DNA from: Clostridium sp.
GTDB taxonomy: Bacteria; Bacillota; Clostridia; Clostridiales; Clostridiaceae
DNA: 64,000 nucleotides
Assembly: GCF_017888565.1 (NCBI RefSeq)
Contig: NZ_JAGHFX010000090.1
Location: forward strand, 1 to 64,000
Direction: 5' to 3'
The translations under genes were made by a program, and so were the position numbers. Every line of letters starts with the position of its first letter. The stretch's first letter is position 1. Below the pieces are notes generated by a model. The model saw nothing but the letters and a program-made list of their open reading frames with translations, ran no database searches and was not told the DNA's origin. This document shows positions 8,683-18,336 of the stretch, piece by piece.

Positions 8683-10245
8683 CTATACTAAAGTCAAACC
8701 ATTAATTTGTTCTATCACTGAAGCCCGCCTATCTATATTTACTAAGACTACTATATAATCACCACTTATTAGTTTTACGGACCCCCTAGGAATTATCTCT
8801 TTATCCCCTCTTTTTATAGAAACAAGTAAACAATCCTTAGGCCAGTCGACTTCGCTTATAAATTTTCCTTCTACTATACTTTCCATTTCAACTACAAACT
8901 CTAATATAGCCTTCTTATTATCATTTTCTTCTTTGCTTACTCCAAGCCTCTTAAGTAACCTTTCTAATAAGACTTCATATATCGGCTCATTCCTTAATAA
9001 TTCTGAAGTAATAAATGATATTATTACTACAACTGATAATGAAAGTAAATGGCTAAATGAACCTGTCATTTCCATTATAAGAACTATTCCTGTTACTGGA
9101 ACTTTTACTACTGATACAAAGTATCCCGCCATACCTAGTGCTATAAAATTAATTATAAATGAACTATTAACACCTAATAATTCTATTGATAGAACTCCAA
9201 AAACATCTCCTATTATTGCTCCTAGAAGTAGCATAGGCAGAAATATACCTCCTGGTACCCCTGAGCCAAAACAAACTAATAACAAAAGAAATTTTAAAAT
9301 ATATATTATGATTAAAAATAAAATTGACTGCTCTCCTGAGGTTAACTCTAATATAAGTTCATGTCCCCCACCTAATAGCATAGGCGCTATTAATCCTACA
9401 ATAGCTGTTACTACAAAAGGTATCATAACTTTAACTTCTTGAGGCACTTTTTTTAGCTTAGAATAAATATCTTGAAATAAATATATTCCTTTTGAAAATA
9501 AAACACCTAGTATCCCTGTTAAAACTCCTAATATTATCAATATCCAATAATATTTTAAAGGGATTGCATTCATTTCACTAAAATTTAATGCTGGCGCCAT
9601 TCCTAAAAAGTTTTTTGATATAAAATCTGCACTTATTGCAGCAGCCATAGCTGATAATAAAACTAATGGCGAAAAGTTTCTATGAATTTCTTCTAATGCA
9701 AATATTATTCCTGACAAAGGTGAATTGAATGCAGCTGAAAGACCTGCTGATGCCCCTGATGTTATTAAAAACTCTTTTTTAACAGGCATTTTTTTACATG
9801 TTTTCTCTGCAACTCCTTCTCCTATAGAAGCACCAATTTGTACTGATGGACCTTCTCTCCCAAGAGATAAACCAGCTGATAGAGCTAATAATCCACCTAT
9901 AAACTTGTAAATTAATATTCTTAACCAGTTCATTTTAAGCTTATTTATAACTCTACCCTTTACCTGTGGAATACCACTACCTGAAATCATACCTTCTCTC
10001 TTAACCATAAGTCCTACTAGCAATCCTATAAGAGCCAACACTACCATTACTAAAATAGCATTTACTACTCCTTTATTTCCCCAAGCATAAAATCTAATAA
10101 AAACTGAATATAGTTTATTTATTCCTAATCTATTTAATACAATTACTCCACCTGTAATTAACCCTATGATAATTCCTTGAATAATTAATCTAAATTTCAT
10201 ATTCTTTCTTTGAAGTAATATATCTTTTATTTTTTCTCCTTCCAC
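8683..10245 (-). CDS. CLC-type chloride/proton antiporter with TrkA-C domain
   Basis: A 520-residue membrane protein. It shows the CLC selectivity motifs GSGIPQ at 89-94, GREGP at 129-133 with the gating glutamate E131, and GVPGGIFLP further on. E185-E186 (ALEEI) match the inner proton glutamate of exchangers, so an antiporter rather than a channel is favoured. Residues from about 440 to 520 form a soluble RCK-C/TrkA-C-like domain, probably ligand-responsive. The start is GTG at 10245 with AAGGTGA upstream. It begins two bases after the surE stop, so the two genes are co-transcribed. A likely role is pH or ion homeostasis. Confidence 0.9.
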   Translation of the reverse strand: MEGEKIKDILLQRKNMKFRLIIQGIIIGLITGGVIVLNRLGINKLYSVFIRFYAWGNKGVVNAILVMVVLALIGLLVGLMVKREGMISGSGIPQVKGRVINKLKMNWLRILIYKFIGGLLALSAGLSLGREGPSVQIGASIGEGVAEKTCKKMPVKKEFLITSGASAGLSAAFNSPLSGIIFALEEIHRNFSPLVLLSAMAAAISADFISKNFLGMAPALNFSEMNAIPLKYYWILIILGVLTGILGVLFSKGIYLFQDIYSKLKKVPQEVKVMIPFVVTAIVGLIAPMLLGGGHELILELTSGEQSILFLIIIYILKFLLLLVCFGSGVPGGIFLPMLLLGAIIGDVFGVLSIELLGVNSSFIINFIALGMAGYFVSVVKVPVTGIVLIMEMTGSFSHLLSLSVVVIISFITSELLRNEPIYEVLLERLLKRLGVSKEENDNKKAILEFVVEMESIVEGKFISEVDWPKDCLLVSIKRGDKEIIPRGSVKLISGDYIVVLVNIDRRASVIEQINGLTLV

Positions 10246-10247
10246 CC

Positions 10248-11012
10248 TTACATCACCTTATCTTCAAATATATCTTTTACTTCATCTAATATTTTAAAGT
10301 TTGTAAAATCAAAATGTAGTGGTGTTAATGTTACATAACCTTGTGATAAGAAATATAAATCAGAATCATCTTCTAAAATATCATTTCTAGTACCTTTTGT
10401 TATATAAACTTTATCTTCGTTTTCTTCTAATAAAATATAATTTGTTTTGTATGTGGACTTTCCTAATCTGCAAACTTTTAATCCTTTAATATCTTCTTCA
10501 TTTATATTAGGAACATTAACATTTAAAACTACATTATCTTTCAAATAATCTTTTTCTGCTACATCTACTATTTTACTTACCCATTTAGCAGCTTTAGAAT
10601 AATCCTCATCTTCTCTATCCCAATCTACATCCATAGAAATAGCAATTGAAGGTACGCTATATATTGCTCCCTCTACTGCTGCTGATACCGTTCCTGAATA
10701 TAAAATATCAGTTCCACAATTTAATCCTCTATTTATCCCTGAAATAACTAAATCTATATTTTCTCCAAGTAAAGATAAGCCTGCTTGTGTACAGTCAGCT
10801 GGTGTTCCTACTAAGCTATAGGATTTAAAATTTCCAGCTAATTTTTCTTCTCTTATTTTAATAGGATTATGAATTGATATAGAATGACTAGAAGCACTTT
10901 TTTGCTCTCTAGGAGCAACAACTATAATTTCATGTTTTTTTGATATTTCTTTTGCTAAAGCAATTACTCCCTTAGCATTTATTCCATCATCATTAGTAAT
11001 TAATATTCTCAT
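10248..11012 (-). CDS. surE: 5'-nucleotidase SurE
   Basis: A 254-residue metal-dependent nucleoside-5'-phosphate phosphatase of the survival-protein E family. The start MRILITNDDG carries the metal-binding D8-D9 pair. SSHSIS (near residue 43) and ISGINRGLNCG with SGTVSAAVEG are the other family blocks. The length is typical. It is the first gene of a two-gene unit with the CLC antiporter. In clostridia SurE acts in nucleotide pool housekeeping. The assignment is secure, the physiological substrate less so. Confidence 0.95.
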   Translation of the reverse strand: MRILITNDDGINAKGVIALAKEISKKHEIIVVAPREQKSASSHSISIHNPIKIREEKLAGNFKSYSLVGTPADCTQAGLSLLGENIDLVISGINRGLNCGTDILYSGTVSAAVEGAIYSVPSIAISMDVDWDREDEDYSKAAKWVSKIVDVAEKDYLKDNVVLNVNVPNINEEDIKGLKVCRLGKSTYKTNYILLEENEDKVYITKGTRNDILEDDSDLYFLSQGYVTLTPLHFDFTNFKILDEVKDIFEDKVM

Positions 11013-11125
11013 ATAAGTCCTCCTCCAATTAACTTTTCTAATTATTATAAATTTAATAAAAACTATTTATTATATTATTACTTTTTACTTATATATTATA
11101 TACTACCATAAAATTAAAGATGATG

Positions 11126-11172
11126 AAAAAAAGAGTAATATAGCCTAAATAAATTAAACTATATTACTCTTT
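11126..11172 (-). terminator. Intrinsic terminator of the monooxygenase gene
   Basis: A 14-bp perfect stem (11159-11172 with 11130-11143) is followed on the minus strand by a T-run at 11132-11126. Confidence 0.85.
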
Positions 11173-11186
11173 CTATTATTTTTTTA

Positions 11187-12188
11187 TTATTCTTTAAAAG
11201 CCTCTGCGATTAACTTATATGAATTTATCTTAGAATTTAAATCTGTATTTAAAGTTATAAGCATAAACTCATCAGTTTTATATATTTCACTCATATTTAA
11301 TATTTGCTCTTTTATTTTATCTGGTGTTCCTATCAACATTCTTTTTCTATTTCTCTTTACTATTTGCATTTCTGTATCAGAATACTTATAGGATAAAGAT
11401 GTATCTAAAGAAGGTATTCCTTGAGTTCTACCTGTTTCTACAAGAACTAAAGCTAAATCCATAATAGAAGCTTGCCTATTAACCTCTTCTTCATTTTCAG
11501 CACAAATCGCAAAACTACATATTATTGTATTAGGCGAAGAAGAAATTATTGAATTTTTGAAGTTATCTCTATACCAATTAACTGAACTAACTCCCATTCC
11601 ACCTGTAATAAATTGAGCATATGCATATGAAGCTCCTATTTGGGCCGCAAGTCCTGCACTACCTCCACTTGAACCTAAAATATGAATTTCAGGAACTGTA
11701 TCTATAATGGGTGTAACTTTTAAATCTTTAAACATATGATTTTCTGGCATCATATCATAAATATATCCTACTAGATCTAATACCTTATCTGCATAATCAT
11801 CAGAATAAATATTTTTTCCTTGTTGCATAGCCCTACTTACTAAAGGCATTCCTCCTGGTGCTCTACCTAAACCTAAGTCTATTCTATTTGGATATAATGC
11901 TTCCAAAAGCTTGAAGTTTTCTGCAACCTTATATGGACTATAATGTGGTAGCATAACACCACCAGAACCAACTCTAATTTTCTCAGTTTGAGCAGCAATA
12001 CTAGATATAAGAACTTCTGGGCTAGATCCTGCTAAACTCTTTGTATCATGATGTTCTGATACCCAAAATCTATGATATCCTAGCTTCTCTAATTCCTTAG
12101 CTAAGGTTATTGTATTTTTTAATGCTTCACTTGCATTTGAATTTTCTCCAATAGGAGATTGATCTAATGCACTTAATTTTATTTTCAT
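11187..12188 (-). CDS. Luciferase-like (LLM) flavin monooxygenase
   Basis: A 333-residue TIM-barrel protein of the bacterial luciferase-like family, in the subgroup that starts with LSALDQSPIG. Family blocks are FWVSEHH near residue 43, SSPEVLISSIAAQT, GSGGVMLPHYSP, and IDLGLGRAPGG near 105. It is expected to use reduced FMN or F420-like flavin, with FMN usual in this subgroup. The substrate cannot be told from sequence. It is a single gene with its own terminator. In an anaerobe the natural reaction may be something other than oxygenation. Confidence 0.85.
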   Translation of the reverse strand: MKIKLSALDQSPIGENSNASEALKNTITLAKELEKLGYHRFWVSEHHDTKSLAGSSPEVLISSIAAQTEKIRVGSGGVMLPHYSPYKVAENFKLLEALYPNRIDLGLGRAPGGMPLVSRAMQQGKNIYSDDYADKVLDLVGYIYDMMPENHMFKDLKVTPIIDTVPEIHILGSSGGSAGLAAQIGASYAYAQFITGGMGVSSVNWYRDNFKNSIISSSPNTIICSFAICAENEEEVNRQASIMDLALVLVETGRTQGIPSLDTSLSYKYSDTEMQIVKRNRKRMLIGTPDKIKEQILNMSEIYKTDEFMLITLNTDLNSKINSYKLIAEAFKE

Positions 12189-12305
12189 TTAATTTGCCTC
12201 CTATTATTTTAAACTATATTTATCTTTTCCTATAGCTTTACTATAAATACTTTTTAAAAATTTACAAGTAGGCACTTTTAAGAAACTATTAATTAATAAT
12301 AATTA

Positions 12306-14297
12306 TTATATTTTCTGATTTATATTTTTCTTTGCTCCAATATAAGTTGCAATAAAATATCCACCATATATTACCAATAGTACACATAAAGATATTAATA
12401 TATTATTCATCATGCTGCTACTACCAAATACTGTTATTATCTTTTTTGAAAATTCTAAACCAACAATTGAATGTATTAAAGCTAATGATAAAGGCATCAT
12501 AAAGTATATACCTATTTGGCTTAATAAGGATCTATTAATAATATCATCATCTACCCCTATTTTTCTAAGCAAATTATACCTTTCAATATTGTCTGTTGAT
12601 TCTGATAGCTGTTGAAGAGCTAATACTGCTGCTGATGTTATCATAAATATTCCACCAATATAAATTCCTAAATAAGATATTATAGCTCCTAAACTTGATG
12701 TATTAGATAATATCTCTTCTTTAGACATATAATATAAAGTTTTATATTTGCTTTCTATTATAGGGTCTACTTCAGAACTAATTAGATTTTTAATATCATT
12801 ATTTCCATCTTTATAGTTTAAATTTAGAAATGAACTTTTTGGTTCTAAGTTATTTATAAGGCTATCAGCAACTACAATAGTACATATATTATTTTTCATC
12901 ATATTATCATAAGCCACCACTTCTATAACCTTATCTCTGCCTGGCTTAAGGATAGTTCCATTTGTATTTATATCCTTATTACCACTTAGAACTTTATCTA
13001 ATACTTTTACTGAATCATTTATATCTGTAAATATTGCATATTCACTCTCTTTTAAACTTATACTTTCTCTATTTGCCATATTCATAATTTCATTAAACTT
13101 TGATAACCCTATTATCTGAACTGGTTGATTTACAGAAACAGGATAGTAATTTTTAAGATCTTCTCTTTCCTCTTCTGATAAAATATCATTATATTTAAGA
13201 TCACCAGTATAATTTATATAACTAACATACTTATCAGAATATTTACTTAAATCTACTCCACTTTCTTCCAACGCCTTTTCTATATCCATCCCTTTTAAAT
13301 TCCAGAAGGTTAAATCATATTGTGTTAAATCCTTTATATCTTCATTCATTGCACTACTAATTCCAAGACCACCTGAAAGCATACAGATTCCAACAAACAG
13401 CATTAAGCAAATAAAGGACATTGATATAAATACTGTATTTATCTTACTATTTATTTGCCTTAATACAAACATATTTAAATCTTTTAAATAGTATTTTTTA
13501 TTAGCTTGAACAAGCTTTAATAAAAAACCAGATAATGAAAAGAAAAATAAGAATGTTCCTACAGAACCTAATAATATACTTAACCCATTAATACTCATTT
13601 CTAAAGTTGCTACTCCACCAGTAAGAACAGTATGATAAGCATATCCTAGCATAATACAACTTATAATAAATATTATTACTGAAACCCAAACATTCCTTAC
13701 TCTTATATTTTCATTTTTTCTTGATGATGTTAATAAATCAATAAGGCTAATTTTTCTTATTGATATAGAGTTAAACATTAGTACACCTAAATAAATAGCT
13801 CCAAAGCAGACTATAGTTTTTATCATTGCATTATACGAAAATATAAACTTAAATTTAATAAGATTAACTTGGAACATTTTAGCTGTTAATACTGACAGTC
13901 CTTGTGATAATAGTATTCCTAAACCTAGTCCAATAGCTAAAGATATTATTCCTACTAATAAGGTTTCTATAAAAATTATTTTTGATAAATTTCCCTTTTC
14001 CATTCCTAAAGTCATGTATATTCCAAACTCTTTTTTTCTTCTTTTTATTAAATAATTGTTTGCATATATTATTAAAAATGCTAATATGAAAGATACAAAT
14101 ATTGAAGCATACCCCATTATATTTTCTACTTGTTCAAAGGCAGATGCCTGCATATCATTTAATTCCATCATAATACTTTGAGATTGTATTGAATTAAAAA
14201 TATAAAATATACATACTCCAAATACTAATGTTAGAAAATAAATAGTATAATCTTTAAAGCTTCTTTTTAAATTCCTAAACGCTAACTTAGAATACAT
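12306..14297 (-). CDS. Bce-type ABC transporter permease (module 1)
   Basis: A 663-residue FtsX-domain permease of the BceB type. About ten membrane segments are visible, with a large extracytoplasmic domain between roughly residues 305 and 515 that binds the peptide antibiotic or its lipid-bound form in characterised relatives. The permease also acts as the real sensor, signalling through the partner kinase. The frame opens from a TTG at 14315, but that codon is part of the ribosome binding site (GGAGGTGA), eight bases before ATG 14297. It overlaps the ATPase gene by 11 bases, showing translational coupling. The natural substrate is unknown: bacitracin, lantibiotics and similar peptides are typical. 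Confidence 0.88.
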   Translation of the reverse strand: MYSKLAFRNLKRSFKDYTIYFLTLVFGVCIFYIFNSIQSQSIMMELNDMQASAFEQVENIMGYASIFVSFILAFLIIYANNYLIKRRKKEFGIYMTLGMEKGNLSKIIFIETLLVGIISLAIGLGLGILLSQGLSVLTAKMFQVNLIKFKFIFSYNAMIKTIVCFGAIYLGVLMFNSISIRKISLIDLLTSSRKNENIRVRNVWVSVIIFIISCIMLGYAYHTVLTGGVATLEMSINGLSILLGSVGTFLFFFSLSGFLLKLVQANKKYYLKDLNMFVLRQINSKINTVFISMSFICLMLFVGICMLSGGLGISSAMNEDIKDLTQYDLTFWNLKGMDIEKALEESGVDLSKYSDKYVSYINYTGDLKYNDILSEEEREDLKNYYPVSVNQPVQIIGLSKFNEIMNMANRESISLKESEYAIFTDINDSVKVLDKVLSGNKDINTNGTILKPGRDKVIEVVAYDNMMKNNICTIVVADSLINNLEPKSSFLNLNYKDGNNDIKNLISSEVDPIIESKYKTLYYMSKEEILSNTSSLGAIISYLGIYIGGIFMITSAAVLALQQLSESTDNIERYNLLRKIGVDDDIINRSLLSQIGIYFMMPLSLALIHSIVGLEFSKKIITVFGSSSMMNNILISLCVLLVIYGGYFIATYIGAKKNINQKI

Positions 14298-15057
14298 TAT
14301 TTTGGTCACCTCCAAGAAGTGTTATAACTTCAATTATCTTTTCAAAGAACTCTTTTCTTGAATCATTTCCACGAACTAACTCATTAAATATCTTGCCATC
14401 TTTAATAAACAAAATTCTCCTTGCATAGCTTGCAGAAAAAGCATCATGTGTAACCATCATAATAGTTGCATTTAGATTTTTATTTAAATCTTCCATACTC
14501 TCTAATAGCATTTTAGCTGATTTAGAATCTAATGCTCCTGTTGGCTCATCTGCTAATATCAACGAAGGATTTGTTATTATTGCTCTAGCAGATGCAACTC
14601 TTTGTTTTTGACCTCCTGACATCTCGTATGGATATTTATTTAAAATTTCTTCTATATTTAATTTTTTTGCTATTTCCTTAACTCTTTTATCTATTTCTTT
14701 ATGATTTATCTTTAATATAGTCAAAGCCAATGCTATATTTTCATAAGCAGTTAAAGTATCTAGAAGATTAAAGTCTTGAAAAATAAATCCTAATTCTTCT
14801 CTTCTAAACTTTGCTACCTTTTTTGAATTTAATTTAGTAATATCATTTCCTGATATATGAATATGCCCACTAGTTACTTTGTCTATAGTTGATATACAAT
14901 TTAATAGTGTAGTCTTACCGCTTCCAGAGGCCCCCATCACACCAACAAATTCTCCTTCTTCTACTGAAAAACTGATATTATTAATAGCTTTAGTTATATT
15001 CCCTTTTCTTCCATAATATTTTTCTATATTACTTACTCTTAACACTTCTTTTCTCAT
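14287..15057 (-). CDS. Bce-type ABC transporter ATPase (module 1)
   Basis: A 256-residue ATPase with Walker A GASGSGKTT near residue 42, Q-loop in FIFQDFNLLD, signature MSGGQKQR, Walker B LILADEP and H-loop VTHD. It is the MacB/LolD-like type always paired with BceB-like permeases. It powers removal of antimicrobial peptides or release of their lipid targets. A BceR-like site lies about 85 bases upstream (15141-15154). The kinase and regulator genes lie upstream as a separate unit, so induction is expected to be by the neighbouring response regulator. Confidence 0.92.
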   Translation of the reverse strand: MRKEVLRVSNIEKYYGRKGNITKAINNISFSVEEGEFVGVMGASGSGKTTLLNCISTIDKVTSGHIHISGNDITKLNSKKVAKFRREELGFIFQDFNLLDTLTAYENIALALTILKINHKEIDKRVKEIAKKLNIEEILNKYPYEMSGGQKQRVASARAIITNPSLILADEPTGALDSKSAKMLLESMEDLNKNLNATIMMVTHDAFSASYARRILFIKDGKIFNELVRGNDSRKEFFEKIIEVITLLGGDQNNVF

Positions 15058-15140
15058 ATTATTATTCCTCCTATTTGATACTATAGGATAATTTTAAGAT
15101 TTAATCATTATATAATCCATTGAAGAACATAACAGAAAAC

Positions 15141-15154
15141 TTACACTTTTGTAA
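15141..15154. promoter_or_regulatory. BceR-like operator (module 1)
   Basis: Perfect inverted repeat TTACA-CTTT-TGTAA, matching the TnACA-n4-TGTAA pattern known for BceR-type regulators. It lies 84 bases before the ATPase start at 15057. A TATAAT-like -10 follows nearer the gene. Confidence 0.65.
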
Positions 15155-15171
15155 TATAATAATATTTAAAA

Positions 15172-16188
15172 TTAATTTTCAAAAATCATCATTTTATTTA
15201 TAGGAAATGTTATTGATACTTTAGTACCAATTCTAAATTCTGAGTTTAAACTTATTCCAATCCCAAGTTTAGATGCTAGCTTTTTGCATAAATATAGCCC
15301 TATCCCTGTTGATTTTCCAAATTTGCGTCCATTTTCTCCTGTATATCCTTTATCAAAAGCTTTAATTACATCACTTTCATTCATTCCAATTCCAGTATCT
15401 TCAATATGTAAAACAATATTATCACCTAATTTTTTTGTATAAAATTTTATTTTACACTCACCACTTCCAATATACTTTATAGAATTAGATACTATTTGAT
15501 TAATAATAAACTCAATCCACTTACTATCTGAGTATACAAATACATCTAAATCACTAGCTTCGATTTTTATTTTTCTTTCTATTAGGGTATTAGCATTTCT
15601 TTTTATGACTTTGTTTACAGAACTTTTTAAATTTAATTCTTTTATTATATAATCCTTTTCTAAAGCATTACTTCTTGTATAAAAAAGTGCTTGCTCAATA
15701 TAGTTTTCAACTTTATCTATTTCCTCATCTATACTTTTAGTTAATTCAGATTTATTATTTTCTATAAGTAATTTACAACTTGAAATTGGAGTTTTTATTT
15801 CATGAACCCAGAGCTCTATATACTCTCTGTATTCATTATTGTTTATTTTTAAAGAAGCTATTTCATCGTTCATTGATTTTGCAGCTTCTTTAAGTGCATA
15901 ATATAAAATTTTGCTATCTAAAAAACTTCCTTCTTCTAAAATTTCTGAAATTAAATATTTTTTATCTATCGTATCTAAATTAGAAATTAATTCATCATAA
16001 TACTTTTTTTTATTAAAATAATCATATAAGTGAAATATTAATATTCCTATAGAGTTAAGAATGAATATAAATACAATGGCATATAAATCTACACTCAAAG
16101 CCCTAAGTAATATTGAACTAAAAGCTAATATTACTATACCTATTATAATAAATAACATTCTTTCCTTGATGAAATCAATTAATCGCAT
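15172..16188 (-). CDS. Intramembrane-sensing histidine kinase BceS-like (module 1)
   Basis: A 338-residue kinase with two membrane segments (about 11-29 and 33-54) and almost no extracellular loop, typical of BceS kinases that take their signal from the permease. The phospho-acceptor is H129 in WVHEIKTPIS. The ATP-binding part shows the N box (FIINQIVSNSIKYI), DTGIGM, and the G2 box STGIGLYLCKKL. It overlaps the response regulator gene by 10 bases and is followed by the transporter genes. Confidence 0.92.
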   Translation of the reverse strand: MRLIDFIKERMLFIIIGIVILAFSSILLRALSVDLYAIVFIFILNSIGILIFHLYDYFNKKKYYDELISNLDTIDKKYLISEILEEGSFLDSKILYYALKEAAKSMNDEIASLKINNNEYREYIELWVHEIKTPISSCKLLIENNKSELTKSIDEEIDKVENYIEQALFYTRSNALEKDYIIKELNLKSSVNKVIKRNANTLIERKIKIEASDLDVFVYSDSKWIEFIINQIVSNSIKYIGSGECKIKFYTKKLGDNIVLHIEDTGIGMNESDVIKAFDKGYTGENGRKFGKSTGIGLYLCKKLASKLGIGISLNSEFRIGTKVSITFPINKMMIFEN

Positions 16189-16859
16189 ATCAATATATAT
16201 CCTTGTCCTCTCTTAGTCTTTAAATAATCTATTGCACCTATTTCTTCTAGTTTTTTTCTTAATCGATTTATATTCACTGTTAATGTATTATCATCAACAA
16301 ACTCATCAGATTGCCATAAAGATTCAATTATTTCATTTCTTGATACTATCTTTTCTTTATTTTTAATTAAAACATATAATATTCTACTTTCATTTTTACT
16401 TAATTCTATTCTTTTATTGTCATATTCAGCTTCACTTGTAGATAAATTATGTAATAAACCTCTATACTCTAATATTTCCGAATCATAGCTATTATAAGTT
16501 CTTCTTATTATTGAAGAAATCCTAGCTAGAAGTATTTGAGTATTATATGGTTTTGTTATAAAATCATCTGCACCCAAATTCATACTCATAAGTTCATCTA
16601 CTTCACTATCTCTACTAGTAACAACTATTATTGGTACAGAGCTTCTTCTTCTAATTTCTCTACATATGTAATATCCATCATAATAAGGTAAATTAATATC
16701 TAATAAAACTAAATGATATTTTTCTTTCATGAATTCTTCTACTATATTTTCAAAATTTAAAGAATAACTAGTTTCATATCCATATCTATTTAAAAATGTA
16801 CATAATTCATTTCTTATTTTTTCCTCATCTTCTATTATAAAAATTTTCTTTATATCCAT
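16179..16859 (-). CDS. OmpR-family response regulator BceR-like (module 1)
   Basis: A 226-residue regulator. The receiver domain has the acidic pair E10/D11, phospho-acceptor D54 (LVLLDINLPYYDG) and the conserved T/K positions (VVTSRDS, ITKPYN). The C-terminal winged helix ends in TKRGQGYIL. The frame could open at 16910, but GGAGG lies four bases before ATG 16859 and the receiver fold starts there. It is first in the regulator-kinase unit. It probably binds the TTACA-n4-TGTAA site at 15141. Confidence 0.92.
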   Translation of the reverse strand: MDIKKIFIIEDEEKIRNELCTFLNRYGYETSYSLNFENIVEEFMKEKYHLVLLDINLPYYDGYYICREIRRRSSVPIIVVTSRDSEVDELMSMNLGADDFITKPYNTQILLARISSIIRRTYNSYDSEILEYRGLLHNLSTSEAEYDNKRIELSKNESRILYVLIKNKEKIVSRNEIIESLWQSDEFVDDNTLTVNINRLRKKLEEIGAIDYLKTKRGQGYILICD

Positions 16860-17178
16860 ATTTCCTCCAAAATCAAAATCTATTTTTTTCTTATTTTGTA
16901 CTACATTCAATTATATATCAAATTTATATATTTATTGCAATTAATTATTCACATAATTTTTATTGGTATTACTTTAAAGAGTTAAGAAAATCATTTAATT
17001 AAAATAAGAAATTAAATTTATGCAAACTATCTAGTTTTAATAAAAATTGATTGATTTATAAATACTATTGAATTTAAATAGTTCGAGAAAGACATTTTAT
17101 TATTATAAATTATAAAATAATATTTTCTATTAATAAGGGAATTCTATTATTGATAATAATAATTTAGGAGGACTTAAA
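16860..17178. other. Divergent intergenic stretch
   Basis: About 320 AT-rich bases between the divergent module 1 regulator and the 43-codon gene. It must hold promoters in both directions, but I could not pick out a convincing pair, and no repeat or RNA fold stands out. Confidence 0.5.
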
Positions 17179-17310
17179 ATGAAAAACAAAAATTCTAACG
17201 ATGTTACTAACCCATCATCATCTAATTATGATAAGAGAATCAAAAATAAAGCTAATGAAAAAACTCCATATGGTGAAAATGAACCATCTACTCATACAAC
17301 ATATAAATAA
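17179..17310 (+). CDS. Small hydrophilic hypothetical protein (43 aa)
   Basis: A 43-codon frame not explained by any larger gene. AGGAGG at 17166-17171 lies seven bases before the ATG, and an intrinsic terminator follows the stop directly, so this is a complete transcription unit. The product is soluble and polar, rich in Asn, Lys, Ser and Thr, with no cysteine and no hydrophobic segment. It begins MKNKNSNDVTN and ends EPSTHTTYK. It could be a small spore- or stress-related protein. I do not recognise a family. Confidence 0.65.
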   Translation: MKNKNSNDVTNPSSSNYDKRIKNKANEKTPYGENEPSTHTTYK

Positions 17311-17323
17311 ATTTTAATAAATA

Positions 17324-17353
17324 AATACCGTTTATAAAATAAACGGTATTTCT
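17324..17353 (+). terminator. Intrinsic terminator of the 43-codon gene
   Basis: AATACCGTTTA (17324-17334) pairs perfectly with TAAACGGTATT (17340-17350), with a short T-rich tail. It may also serve the convergent gene at 17396. Confidence 0.75.
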
Positions 17354-17395
17354 CATTAATTAACTATATACATATTTCTAACATTTATTATTTTT

Positions 17396-18160
17396 CTATC
17401 CTAATAATCTATTCACTATATCACTTGCATCCTGTGCTATTGGTATTATATTTTTAACAAAGGAAATAGTCGTATTAATACTTGTAAGCAAGCTTAAAAC
17501 CTTTTTAATATTTTCTTTAAACCTTTGATTTTTAGATGCCTCTTCACAAATATTTTTATTAAGCATTATGCTTCCAAGTCCTTGCTCTATAGATGTTTTC
17601 AATCCATCTATTCCGTATATTTTATATTCTTCTATTTTATAATATAAATCACTAAGTACATTATTTAAAAATGACTTTAGTTCCTCATTTACCTCTAATT
17701 CTTCTAACTCCTCTAATAAAACTTGTATCTTTTCTTTAAATTTCATTAAATTCTCTTCTTCAATATTTTTATATTGATTACATACATCTAAAGCTAAAGC
17801 TAAACCATTTATAGATATCAATATTTCCTTTGTAATTATAATATCTAACTTGTGTATATCATCATCTAATCCTATAGCCATAATTTTCTTTTCAAAATTA
17901 GTAAGAGATTTTACTAATTCATCTTTTGAATTACTTTCAATCTTATTAGTCAGTTTTTTAATATTTTCTATCATTCCAATAATTTGTATGATAGATTTAA
18001 ATATTTTCTCATCATCGTTTATATCTAAATCGAAAACCTGAGCAAGAACTGATTCTACCGTTCTAAATCTACTTTGTTTGTTAGCATTGCTACTACAAAA
18101 CTCTTTTGATTTACTTAAGATCTCGTATAGTCTAACTGCCGGATTAGTTGATAATACCAT
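17396..18160 (-). CDS. Unknown alpha-helical protein
   Basis: A 254-residue protein with no recognised family. Almost the whole length is predicted helical by composition: heptad-like Leu/Ile/Glu/Lys stretches at about 60-110 and 135-175. The C-terminal ~25 residues are more hydrophobic (ISFVKNIIPIAQDASDIV) and could be amphipathic or membrane-associated. It has four cysteines but no metal motif. It stands alone. A surface-attached or coiled-coil scaffold is possible, but no function is proposed. Confidence 0.55.
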   Translation of the reverse strand: MVLSTNPAVRLYEILSKSKEFCSSNANKQSRFRTVESVLAQVFDLDINDDEKIFKSIIQIIGMIENIKKLTNKIESNSKDELVKSLTNFEKKIMAIGLDDDIHKLDIIITKEILISINGLALALDVCNQYKNIEEENLMKFKEKIQVLLEELEELEVNEELKSFLNNVLSDLYYKIEEYKIYGIDGLKTSIEQGLGSIMLNKNICEEASKNQRFKENIKKVLSLLTSINTTISFVKNIIPIAQDASDIVNRLLG

Positions 18161-18336
18161 ACTACCCCCTCCATAAAATTTGATACAGTTACTATTTCTA
18201 TACTCTACTACCGTTCTCCTCTTTTTTTCTTTAATCTTAATAGTTTTTTAAGTATTAAATATTATTAAATTATAATTGATATTTAAATTCATCTTACTAT
18301 ATATAATGCTTTAAATGCATATTATATGTATGTTTT

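Noticed and set aside
8933-9910. Long plus-strand frames inside the CLC gene
   Set aside because: They are antisense shadows of the CLC coding sequence, which has full family motifs on the minus strand.
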